Notes under the pieces: generated by a model
Database searches by the model: none
Told to the model about the DNA's origin: nothing
Seen by the model: the letters and a program-made list of their open reading frames with translations, nothing else
Source: CAXDOZ01 sp963991145
GTDB taxonomy: Bacteria > Bacteroidota > Bacteroidia > Chitinophagales > JABDMM01
Reading direction: 5' to 3'
Assembly (NCBI GenBank): GCA_963991145.1
Contig: CAXDOZ010000123.1
Location: 1-6,934 of the forward strand
DNA: 6,934 bases
Translations under genes and position numbers: made by a program
Part shown: positions 1-5,057 of the stretch, piece by piece
How positions within the stretch are numbered: position 1 is the stretch's first letter
How the letters are laid out: every line of letters starts with the position of its first letter

Positions 1-162
1 GGGGAATTGGTGCTCTTTCCCGCGGTCCGAAAAGCCCCAGGTAGAGACATTATAGTGGCAGCGGGCACGAGTTGCCGTCATCAGATAAAGGATGGTACCT
101 CAAGAGTGGCAAAGCACCCTGCAGTTATACTATATGAGGCCTTGAAGGAGCCACTTGGATAA
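1..162 (+). CDS. FAD-linked oxidase with Fe-S domain, C-terminal fragment
   Basis: This is the 3' end of a gene that begins before the window; frame 1 is open from the first base to a TAA at 160-162 and gives 53 residues. The fragment contains GTSCRHQIKDGT followed by HPAVILYEAL. This resembles the C-terminal end of long FAD-binding oxidoreductases of the GlcD/YdiJ type, which carry a C-terminal cysteine-rich Fe-S domain and oxidise 2-hydroxyacids such as D-lactate or 2-hydroxyglutarate. The Cys in the SCRHQ motif is probably one of the conserved cysteines of that domain. The family call rests on this short tail alone, so the substrate cannot be stated. The gene meets the winged-helix gene tail to tail with a gap of only 7 bp. 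Confidence 0.75.
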   Translation, partial: GELVLFPAVRKAPGRDIIVAAGTSCRHQIKDGTSRVAKHPAVILYEALKEPLG

Positions 163-169
163 AAATCTT

Positions 170-463
170 CTAGGATCCACCCAGATAGTCTTTTAAGGTA
201 ACTGCATAGTCTTTGAATGCCTTTTGTCCAATTTTCGTTATTGAGACTCTGGTATGCGGATAGTTATTCTTAAATGATTTTTTGATTTGGATATAGTTTG
301 CTGCTTCTAATTTTTTTAATTGTACGCTTAAGTTTCCTTTTGATGCTTCAGTTTTTTCTAAAAGGAAATTAAAATCTGCAAACTCCACGCCTACCAGAAT
401 TGACACAATTGCAAGGCGAAGCTGTGAATGTAAAAGTGGATCTAGATCTTTAAACGCTGCCAT
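170..463 (-). CDS. Winged-helix transcriptional regulator (HTH_34 type)
   Basis: A 97-residue protein made almost entirely of one winged-helix domain of the HTH_34 family (Pfam PF13601), related to the ArsR/MarR fold. The N-terminus LDPLLHSQLRLAIVSIL (residues 7-23) matches the family's opening helix. The probable recognition helix is at about 40-54 (ASKGNLSVQLKKLEA), and the wing is at about 57-75, ending in TRVSITKIGQKAF. There is no ligand-binding or metal-binding domain and no cysteine, so a metal-sensing role is not supported. Its ATG at 461-463 lies inside the 3' end of the upstream membrane-protein gene (14-bp overlap, different frame), which points to co-transcription and translational coupling. 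A small regulator coupled to a membrane protein suggests control of its own operon. The target and signal are not visible. Confidence 0.88.
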   Translation of the reverse strand: MAAFKDLDPLLHSQLRLAIVSILVGVEFADFNFLLEKTEASKGNLSVQLKKLEAANYIQIKKSFKNNYPHTRVSITKIGQKAFKDYAVTLKDYLGGS

Positions 464-1034
464 TCTTTTCCGCTGACTTTAAAAGGTAACCTGGAACAAG
501 ATATCCAACGAGGATAGCTGCACTATAAAATAAACTGCTGTATTGAATCGGAACAAAAAATGAAGCAATTCCAATAGCCCAAAATAAAATTCCACCAATA
601 ATCAATGGATTGAATCTCAGCATGTAACCTGTGGCAAATGTGGGGAGTCCAGTTATAAGGATTACAATTGAATTTGGAGGATTTTGATTTGCGACAAGAC
701 TTATTAACAGCGCAAACAGAGTAATAATGAATGCCATCCAAACTCCGCTCACACATCTGTCGGTTACTGTGGCCACATTTGCTTTTTTATTTTCTCTTGC
801 TCCTTTAATAGATGAAATTATTCCACCGGTAAAGCCAACAATTCCCCAAACCATATATGGATGCTCGAAGTTTTGAGCACTCAGTATGTATTCTCCAAGA
901 CCAGCAAATAATAGTAGCCAACCCCAAAGGAGAAAATAAAATGAATTGTCGGCGAAACTTTTTCGAGTAAGACCCATCATCTCCTGGGCGATCTTTAAAC
1001 TCTCTTCTGGACTAAGTGCTTTTTCCTGACTCAT
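450..1034 (-). CDS. Six-helix integral membrane protein, unknown function
   Basis: A 194-residue protein starting MSQEKALSPEESLKIAQEMM. A soluble, helical N-terminal segment of about 30 residues precedes six predicted membrane helices at roughly 31-51, 59-77, 96-115, 121-138, 143-163 and 166-186. The segment SFYFLLWGWLLLFAG (31-45) looks familiar from uncharacterised Bacteroidota membrane proteins, but I cannot assign a named family. The frame is open further upstream to a GTG at 1119-1121. I chose the ATG at 1032-1034 because the longer version would add a 29-residue non-hydrophobic leader, run through the promoter-like region and overlap the divergent gene. It is the first gene of a two-gene unit with the winged-helix regulator, whose start lies within its last 14 bp. 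It may be the regulator's target or its membrane partner; that is inference. Confidence 0.8.
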   Translation of the reverse strand: MSQEKALSPEESLKIAQEMMGLTRKSFADNSFYFLLWGWLLLFAGLGEYILSAQNFEHPYMVWGIVGFTGGIISSIKGARENKKANVATVTDRCVSGVWMAFIITLFALLISLVANQNPPNSIVILITGLPTFATGYMLRFNPLIIGGILFWAIGIASFFVPIQYSSLFYSAAILVGYLVPGYLLKSAEKNGSV

Positions 1035-1050
1035 AGCATAAAGTTTGATG

Positions 1051-1082
1051 CAAGTATAAACTAGTTTATGATATAAACCAAA
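1051..1082 (-). promoter_or_regulatory. Candidate promoter for the membrane protein/regulator operon
   Basis: Read on the minus strand, TTTG (complement of 1079-1082) is followed after 20 nt by TATACTTG (complement of 1051-1058). This matches the Bacteroidota -33 TTTG and -7 TAnnTTTG pattern with one mismatch in the -7 box. Transcription would begin around 1045, leaving a leader of about 10 nt before the ATG at 1034. The spacer contains the 14-bp palindrome described separately. Confidence 0.5.
1055..1078. promoter_or_regulatory. Candidate operator: palindrome ATAAACTAGTTTAT plus extra half-site
   Basis: Bases 1056-1069 form a perfect 14-bp palindrome, ATAAACTAGTTTAT. The heptamer TATAAAC occurs at 1055-1061 and again at 1072-1078, 17 bp apart in the same orientation, so there are three related half-sites. 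The site lies between the -33 and -7 boxes of the minus-strand promoter, where a bound dimer would block RNA polymerase. The winged-helix regulator encoded in the same operon is the obvious candidate ligand. The palindrome is seen directly; the operator role is inferred. Confidence 0.5.
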
Positions 1083-1111
1083 TTGACTGAAAAGATTCTC
1101 ATTTTCGCATA

Positions 1112-1492
1112 ATGCGAACACTCTTGATTGCTAATACTCTTTTTGAAGGGGCAGTAGGGATTGCAATGCTCTTTTTTATTAAATCAGTTCTTCCAGATAT
1201 GGACCTGAGTGCAAGTGAGTTAGCAATTTATAGAGGCTTTGGAGTTGCTGCCTTAACTATGGCAATGGTATCTGTACTTGTTCTTGGCAGCCCTGATGAA
1301 GACAGGGTCTTTTTCTTTGGGATCTTATTATTGATGATCTATCACCTTGGTCAAACGATAGTGCAATCGATCAATGCCTATCATGGATACACTCCATTAC
1401 CTATTGCTGCAATGCATGGTTTCCTTTACTTCGCTTTTACCTTGATGTTTATGAGAAAGAGGGCTGCTAAAGGTCAGGCTAAGCCTTCTTAA
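1112..1492 (+). CDS. Small four-helix membrane protein, unknown function
   Basis: A 126-residue hydrophobic protein with four probable membrane helices at about 4-23, 41-60, 66-86 and 95-114. A positively charged tail (MRKRAAKGQAK, 114-124) should face the cytoplasm. The loop between helices 1 and 2 is acidic (LPDMDLSASELA), and helix 2 begins IYRGFGVAAL. I do not recognise a named family. The ATG at 1112-1114 gives a first helix right at the N-terminus and is the natural start. It is transcribed away from the membrane protein/regulator operon across a 77-bp gap, so the palindrome near 1056-1069 could also affect its expression. I found no good TAnnTTTG box on the plus strand there. Its last 14 bp overlap the end of the opposite-strand acyltransferase gene. 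Confidence 0.75.
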   Translation: MRTLLIANTLFEGAVGIAMLFFIKSVLPDMDLSASELAIYRGFGVAALTMAMVSVLVLGSPDEDRVFFFGILLLMIYHLGQTIVQSINAYHGYTPLPIAAMHGFLYFAFTLMFMRKRAAKGQAKPS

Positions 1493-2660
1493 ATGGATTT
1501 CGTTGAATCCAGGGTTCCGGCTTGAGACGATTTGCAATAAAGCGGATCACCATCTGATTGATGGGATTGTTATTGCGGATAAAAGCCTTCATTTTAAATG
1601 GTTTTGCTCCAACCGCTGATTTGATCTCCGGAGCTGTTCGTCCGAACCCTACACTTTCCTTTTGAAGGGTTATAGCAAGATCGATAGAATCGTAGAGTAG
1701 TCGGTGGAAGATTCCAAGCTTTTCATTCATTTCATATTTCATCCCGATGTAGTGATTCTCCAGACTATTAGGATGAATGAAAAAGCTTGAAAAGGCTACC
1801 ATTTCTTCACCTTTGAAATAGGCCAGGATCTTTACTCTGTCCCCAAGGTTCTGCTTTAGTTTCAGAAAGTAATCCTTAACGGGTGAAGTCATTGCGAAGC
1901 CCAGATTGTGTTCAACTTCTCTAAAGAGTTCGTCTATTGAATCTTTATAATGAGTAATCTCATCGAGGCTAAGATCCTTTGAGATCAGGTCTTTGCTTTT
2001 CTTAGAATACTTCCTGTATCGCACTCGATACTTAGAACTTAGAGAATTGAGATAATCTTCGAATGAGTTCCAGCTTGGATCAATTGGAACACGCATTTCA
2101 TCTTCAGTGTAAAAGCTCTTATAACTCAGGTTCTCGAGAGTCTTTTCAAGAGATCGATCCTCATCTTGAAGATCTGAGAACATGATTGTTTTCACGCCAA
2201 AATATTGGGCAATCTCCTGATACATCGCCTCAATGATCTCGGGTTCAGGAGCAGAAGCACCATCTGCCCGATAGGGCTTACAACCCGTGACAAGTAGATT
2301 GTTTGCAATAAGTATTTTCCAGTCTACCTGACGCAAAGCCGCACAAACAGCTGCCTTTTTGATTCGGCCCGTAGGGCCAGAGAAGTCGGGTTCATAGTGG
2401 CGAAGACGTTCACCGGTAAAATGAACGATCTGACCACAAACTCCAGCAAGCAATTCTCCATTTTGCTCGAGTATGGCATAAACTTGCTTTGCAGAGCTTG
2501 ACTCTTCAAAGAATCTCAAATCGCTTGCTGAATAGAACTTATTGGGAACAACCATGAATTGATCCCATGAAGAAGGCAATTCTGCTGCAGATTCTATTAC
2601 GCTTATCTGAAAATCAGCGCTATTTATCTTATTAATTGGATATGTAGTCACACAATTCAA
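1479..2660 (-). CDS. FemAB/GNAT-like acyltransferase (BioF2-like fold)
   Basis: A 393-residue soluble protein resembling the acetyltransferase families typed as Acetyltransf_6/BioF2-like or FemAB_like (Pfam PF13480/PF04339), which contain two GNAT-like halves. The N-terminal half spans about residues 17-165. A basic linker-helix pattern SLSSKYRVRYRKYSKKSK lies at 206-223. The C-terminal half carries FKGEEMVAFSSFF (282-294), HYIGMKYEMNEKLGIFHRLLYDSIDLAI (303-330, a typical acceptor/CoA-side segment) and FGRTAPEIKSAVGAKP (339-354). The donor and acceptor are unknown: members attach amino acids or acyl groups to cell-wall or small-molecule acceptors. No signal peptide or membrane helix is seen, so it is cytoplasmic. 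The start is odd. The frame closes upstream at a TGA, and the first usable codon is TTG at 2658-2660. GTG at 2649-2651 is the alternative, and no ATG occurs before residue 36, inside the conserved part. Confidence 0.8.
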   Translation of the reverse strand: MNCVTTYPINKINSADFQISVIESAAELPSSWDQFMVVPNKFYSASDLRFFEESSSAKQVYAILEQNGELLAGVCGQIVHFTGERLRHYEPDFSGPTGRIKKAAVCAALRQVDWKILIANNLLVTGCKPYRADGASAPEPEIIEAMYQEIAQYFGVKTIMFSDLQDEDRSLEKTLENLSYKSFYTEDEMRVPIDPSWNSFEDYLNSLSSKYRVRYRKYSKKSKDLISKDLSLDEITHYKDSIDELFREVEHNLGFAMTSPVKDYFLKLKQNLGDRVKILAYFKGEEMVAFSSFFIHPNSLENHYIGMKYEMNEKLGIFHRLLYDSIDLAITLQKESVGFGRTAPEIKSAVGAKPFKMKAFIRNNNPINQMVIRFIANRLKPEPWIQRNPFKKA

Positions 2661-2710
2661 TAGCTTTCAAACGCATTGAGGACAAACTAAGTTCTCACGA
2701 AATGAAATGA

Positions 2711-2718
2711 TAACTTTG
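2711..2718 (+). promoter_or_regulatory. Candidate -7 promoter box of the M3 peptidase gene
   Basis: TAACTTTG is an exact match to the Bacteroidota -7 consensus TAnnTTTG. It sits 17 bp before the ATG at 2736, which would give a start of transcription near 2725 and a leader of only about 10 nt. No convincing TTTG is found at the expected -33 distance, so the call rests on the -7 box and its position in the 75-bp divergent gap. Confidence 0.45.
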
Positions 2719-2735
2719 CGCTCCAATTTTGAATT

Positions 2736-4424
2736 ATGAAGTTTAGTGAAATTCCATACCAACAACCCGATGCTGTAGCATTGAAATCTGATTTGAACGC
2801 GATTGTAGACGCTTTCACAAATGCTAATACTGCTGAAGAGCAGGGCGATCAGATCAAAGCATTCAATGATGTTTTGAGACATTATGAAACCCAATCGAAT
2901 ATTGCTGCTATTCGCTTCACGATAAACACCGCTGATAAGGAGTATCAGGAAGCCCGAAAGTTCTTCTCTTTAATGGCTCCTGAGGTTCAGGAGATAAAGG
3001 CAAAGCTTCAGGAGGCAGTGATCTCAAGTCCTTTTAAGTCTGAGCTTGAAGAGAGATGGGGTTCAGTTTATATGAATACTGCCGAACTGGCAACAAAGAT
3101 CATTTCTCCTGAAGTGATAGCTGACATGCAGGCTGAGAATGAGCTTACTCAGGATTATGAAAAGATCATGGCAGCCGGCAAGGTCACATTCAGAGGAGAG
3201 GAATTGACTCTAAATGCGCTCACTCCTTTAATGCAATCGGTTGACAGAGAAACTAGAAAGGAAGCTTATAAAGCTTACTACGGTTACATGGAATCTGTTG
3301 CAGATCAGGTTTATGGAATATACGATCAGCAGGTTAAGCTTCGCGATGGAATGTCGAAGAAGCTTGGCTTTAAGGATTTTGTTGAGATGGGCTACGCCCG
3401 GATGAACAGAACTGATTACAACTCGGAGGATGTTGCCAGATTCAGAGATGAGCTCGAGAAGCACTTCGTCCCGATCTTGAAAAAGTTGAAGAAATCTCAA
3501 ATGAAGCGCCTTGGATTGGAGGATGACTTTATGAGCTACGATTATGAATTGATGTTCCCCGATGGAAATGCAACGCCAAAAGGTGAACCTCAATGGATAC
3601 TTGATAATGGTCAAAAAATGTATCAGGAGCTATCGCCGGAGACAGGTGAGTTCTTCGATAAACTGATCAACAGAGAGATGCTTGATGTGCTTGACAGAAA
3701 AGGGAAAGCCCCTGGAGGTTATTGCACATTCCTGTTGGATTATCAATCTCCTTTCATCTTTGCCAATTTCAATGGTACTAGTCATGATGTAGATGTTTTG
3801 ACTCACGAAGCGGGTCATGCATTTCAAACCTACATGAGTAAGGATCTTGAGTTGGTTGAGCATATGTGGCCAACGTACGAGGCTTGCGAGATCCACTCGA
3901 TGAGCATGGAGTTCCTTACTTATCCATGGATGGAAAATTTCTTTGGAGCTGATGAGCCAAAGTATAAGTACGGACACCTTTACAGATGCATCAATACAAT
4001 GACATCTTGTGCCCTTGGTGATTCTTTTCAGGAGTATGTGTACCACAACCCTGAGATGTCAATTCAGGAGAGAAACACAAAATGGGCAGAGCTTCAAGCC
4101 AGGTTTAGACCTTACCTAAATTTTGGAGACAATGACTTCCTGAATAATGGTGGAGGTTGGTTCAGAATTGGCCATTTCTTCTTCATGCCATTCTACTACA
4201 TCGACTATGCTCTTGCTGAGATCTGTGCCTTCCAGTTTTGGTTAAAAGCAGAGGAAGATCGTTCTGCAGCATGGAAAGATTACGTTCGCCTTTGTAAGGC
4301 CGGAGGTTCAAAATCATTCCTTGATTTGGTTGAATTAGCAGGATTGAGGTCGCCATTTGAACCGGGAGTAGTTGCAGAGATCGCTGCAAAGGTTGAGGAG
4401 AGATTAGACTCAATGTCGGTTTAA
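2736..4424 (+). CDS. M3 family zinc oligoendopeptidase (PepF-like)
   Basis: A complete 562-residue peptidase of family M3 (oligoendopeptidase/thimet group, close to TIGR02289). It should hydrolyse short peptides in the cytoplasm; no signal peptide is present. The zinc site is intact: HEAGH at 357-361 supplies two His ligands and the catalytic Glu358. Glu385 in EIHSMSME (385-392) matches the third ligand in the family's ExxSxxxE pattern. The substrate-binding segment near the C-terminus is also present: HFFFMPFYYIDYALAE (480-495), with His480 and Tyr487/488/491 as candidate transition-state residues. The N-terminal 200 residues are helical and charged, as expected for the lid. The start MKFSEIPYQQPD is right for this subfamily, and the length is normal. 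The gene diverges from the acyltransferase across 75 bp and is followed by a hairpin directly after its stop, so it is probably monocistronic. Confidence 0.95.
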   Translation: MKFSEIPYQQPDAVALKSDLNAIVDAFTNANTAEEQGDQIKAFNDVLRHYETQSNIAAIRFTINTADKEYQEARKFFSLMAPEVQEIKAKLQEAVISSPFKSELEERWGSVYMNTAELATKIISPEVIADMQAENELTQDYEKIMAAGKVTFRGEELTLNALTPLMQSVDRETRKEAYKAYYGYMESVADQVYGIYDQQVKLRDGMSKKLGFKDFVEMGYARMNRTDYNSEDVARFRDELEKHFVPILKKLKKSQMKRLGLEDDFMSYDYELMFPDGNATPKGEPQWILDNGQKMYQELSPETGEFFDKLINREMLDVLDRKGKAPGGYCTFLLDYQSPFIFANFNGTSHDVDVLTHEAGHAFQTYMSKDLELVEHMWPTYEACEIHSMSMEFLTYPWMENFFGADEPKYKYGHLYRCINTMTSCALGDSFQEYVYHNPEMSIQERNTKWAELQARFRPYLNFGDNDFLNNGGGWFRIGHFFFMPFYYIDYALAEICAFQFWLKAEEDRSAAWKDYVRLCKAGGSKSFLDLVELAGLRSPFEPGVVAEIAAKVEERLDSMSV

Positions 4425-4453
4425 AACACTGGCAGCCATTATTGCGCCGTGTT
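4425..4453 (+). terminator. Hairpin directly after the M3 peptidase stop codon
   Basis: Starting at the base after the TAA, AACAC-(T)-GGC-(A)-GC pairs with GC-GCC-GTGTT around a CATTATT loop. This makes a 10-bp stem with two single-base bulges. No T-run follows, so it is not a textbook intrinsic terminator. It may still mark the 3' end of the transcript or protect it from degradation. Confidence 0.45.
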
Positions 4454-4503
4454 AAGTAAATGCTAAAGGAGGTTTTCTTCTACCTCCCCAGTTCGATTCA
4501 GAT

Positions 4504-4529
4504 CTTGAAGTCGCAATTTGCGAATCAAG
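4504..4529. repeat. Strong inverted repeat/hairpin in the intergenic region
   Basis: CTTGA-(AG)-TCGCA-ATT-TGCGA-(A)-TCAAG: ten base pairs in two blocks around a three-base loop, interrupted by a small 2x1 internal loop. It is the best-formed hairpin in the gene-free stretch. No T-run follows on either strand, so a terminator is unlikely; an RNA element or protein-binding site fits better. Confidence 0.55.
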
Positions 4530-4599
4530 TTGTTCCACTGGAAATTTGATTGTAAGGTTTACACAGAGGAGGTAAGAAACTACAAAGTGAAGGATAGTA

Positions 4600-4632
4600 G
4601 GGGTGGGTAAATCACGATTGTACCACCTCCCC
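4600..4632. repeat. GC-rich imperfect hairpin GGGG..GGTA/TACC..CCCC
   Basis: GGGG (4600-4603) pairs with CCCC (4629-4632) and GGTA (4606-4609) with TACC (4621-4624), around an 11-nt loop and an asymmetric internal loop. The 3' arm includes the second ACCTCCCC copy, which could pair instead with the upstream AGGAGGT at 4567-4573. Confidence 0.35.
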
Positions 4633-4764
4633 TGGTCTCAAGTTACTCTCTACGCCTATTTCTTTTGCAGACCAATTGGTAGGTGTCTGAATTGAATTTG
4701 CTGCCGCCTGAAATCTCGAATATCTGCATCACAAACAAATCATCAATTACCTAGTTTTCTAATT

Positions 4765-5043
4765 ATGAAGCAATCGCTTTCAGAAAGGGATATTGACAGA
4801 GTAATCGAGATGGCATGGGAAGATCGCACGCCATTTGAGGCCATTGAATTTCAGTTTGGCCTTGCGGAGAAAGAGGTAATCGAATTGATGAGGCGGAACA
4901 TGAAAGCATCCAGTTTTCGCATGTGGCGAAAAAGGGTGCAAGGCCGAAAGACCAAGCACCTTAAGAGTTCTGTTTCAAAGGAATTCAGATTCAAATGCTC
5001 ACGTCAGAAGAGCATTTCTGGAAACAAGGTTTCCAAGAGGTAA
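4765..5043 (+). CDS. TIGR03643/DUF2805 family protein
   Basis: A 92-residue basic protein of the TIGR03643 (DUF2805, Pfam PF10985) family. The signature is clear: LSERDIDRVIEMAWEDRTPFEAIEFQFGL (5-33), then EVIELMRRNMKASSFRMWRKRVQGRKTKH (37-65). The Arg/Lys-rich tail FRFKCSRQKSISGNKVSKR (74-92) also looks like the usual family ending. The function is not established. The spacing of helices at about 7-17, 22-30 and 35-45 resembles a small helix-turn-helix, and together with the basic C-terminal half this suggests nucleic-acid binding (inference). The ATG at 4765 places the conserved LSERDIDR near the N-terminus, as in relatives. It has no tight operon partner: a 340-bp gap lies upstream, and the next gene is convergent with a 3-bp gap. 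The last 17 codons coincide with two near-perfect DNA inverted repeats. Confidence 0.88.
   Translation: MKQSLSERDIDRVIEMAWEDRTPFEAIEFQFGLAEKEVIELMRRNMKASSFRMWRKRVQGRKTKHLKSSVSKEFRFKCSRQKSISGNKVSKR
4993..5035. repeat. Two consecutive perfect stem-loops in the 3' end of the DUF2805 gene
   Basis: AAATGCTC (4993-5000) pairs perfectly with GAGCATTT (5010-5017) around a 9-nt loop. One base later, TGGAAAC (5019-5025) pairs perfectly with GTTTCCA (5029-5035) around AAG. Both lie inside the coding sequence on the plus strand and just beyond the stop codon of the minus-strand TPR gene, so they may help end or protect the opposing transcript. Confidence 0.55.
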
Positions 5044-5057
5044 CTGTTACAGTTTTT
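5042..5057 (+). terminator. Short intrinsic-terminator-like hairpin at the convergent junction
   Basis: AACTG-TTA-CAGTT overlaps the stop codons of both convergent genes and runs into a T-tract (TTTTT at 5053-5057) on the plus strand. The stem has only 5 bp, so by itself it is weak. Together with the two stem-loops just upstream it forms a plausible terminator cluster for both directions. Confidence 0.45.

Larger units (their letters stand above)
4425..4764. other. 340-bp gene-free region rich in inverted repeats
   Basis: No plausible coding sequence is seen on either strand. The region contains the post-stop hairpin (4425-4453), AGGAGGT at 4467-4473 and 4567-4573, and ACCTCCCC at 4482-4489 and 4625-4632. 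It also holds a strong hairpin at 4504-4529, a GC-rich hairpin at 4600-4632 and a palindrome ACCAATTGGT at 4671-4680. The last 80 bp before the ATG at 4765 are AT-rich, with a weak TAGTTTTC box at 4752-4759 that may belong to the promoter of the next gene. The whole could be a long structured leader, a small RNA gene or simply spacer DNA. The sequence alone does not decide. Confidence 0.6.

Noticed and set aside
156..179. TGGAT/ATCCA inverted repeat at the junction of the oxidase and regulator genes
   Set aside because: The stem is only 5 bp with a 14-nt loop and no clear T-run; too weak to call a terminator.
1035..1121. Longer version of the six-helix membrane protein starting at GTG 1119-1121
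   Set aside because: It would overlap the divergent gene and cover the promoter/palindrome region, and it adds a 29-residue stretch that does not look like a membrane-protein start. The ATG at 1032-1034 is better.
3228..4046. Long minus-strand open frames opposite the M3 peptidase
   Set aside because: They are shadows of a clearly conserved plus-strand gene and lack recognisable domains.
4566..4610. GAGGAGGT followed by a seven-codon GTG reading frame (4587-4610) as a leader peptide
   Set aside because: The spacing of about 13 nt is long, the start is GTG, and other genes here do not use Shine-Dalgarno sites; there is no regulatory codon run.
4752..4759. TAGTTTTC as the -7 box of the DUF2805 gene
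   Set aside because: It has one mismatch to TAnnTTTG, no TTTG at the expected -33 position, and would leave almost no leader before the ATG at 4765. Mentioned only as weak.
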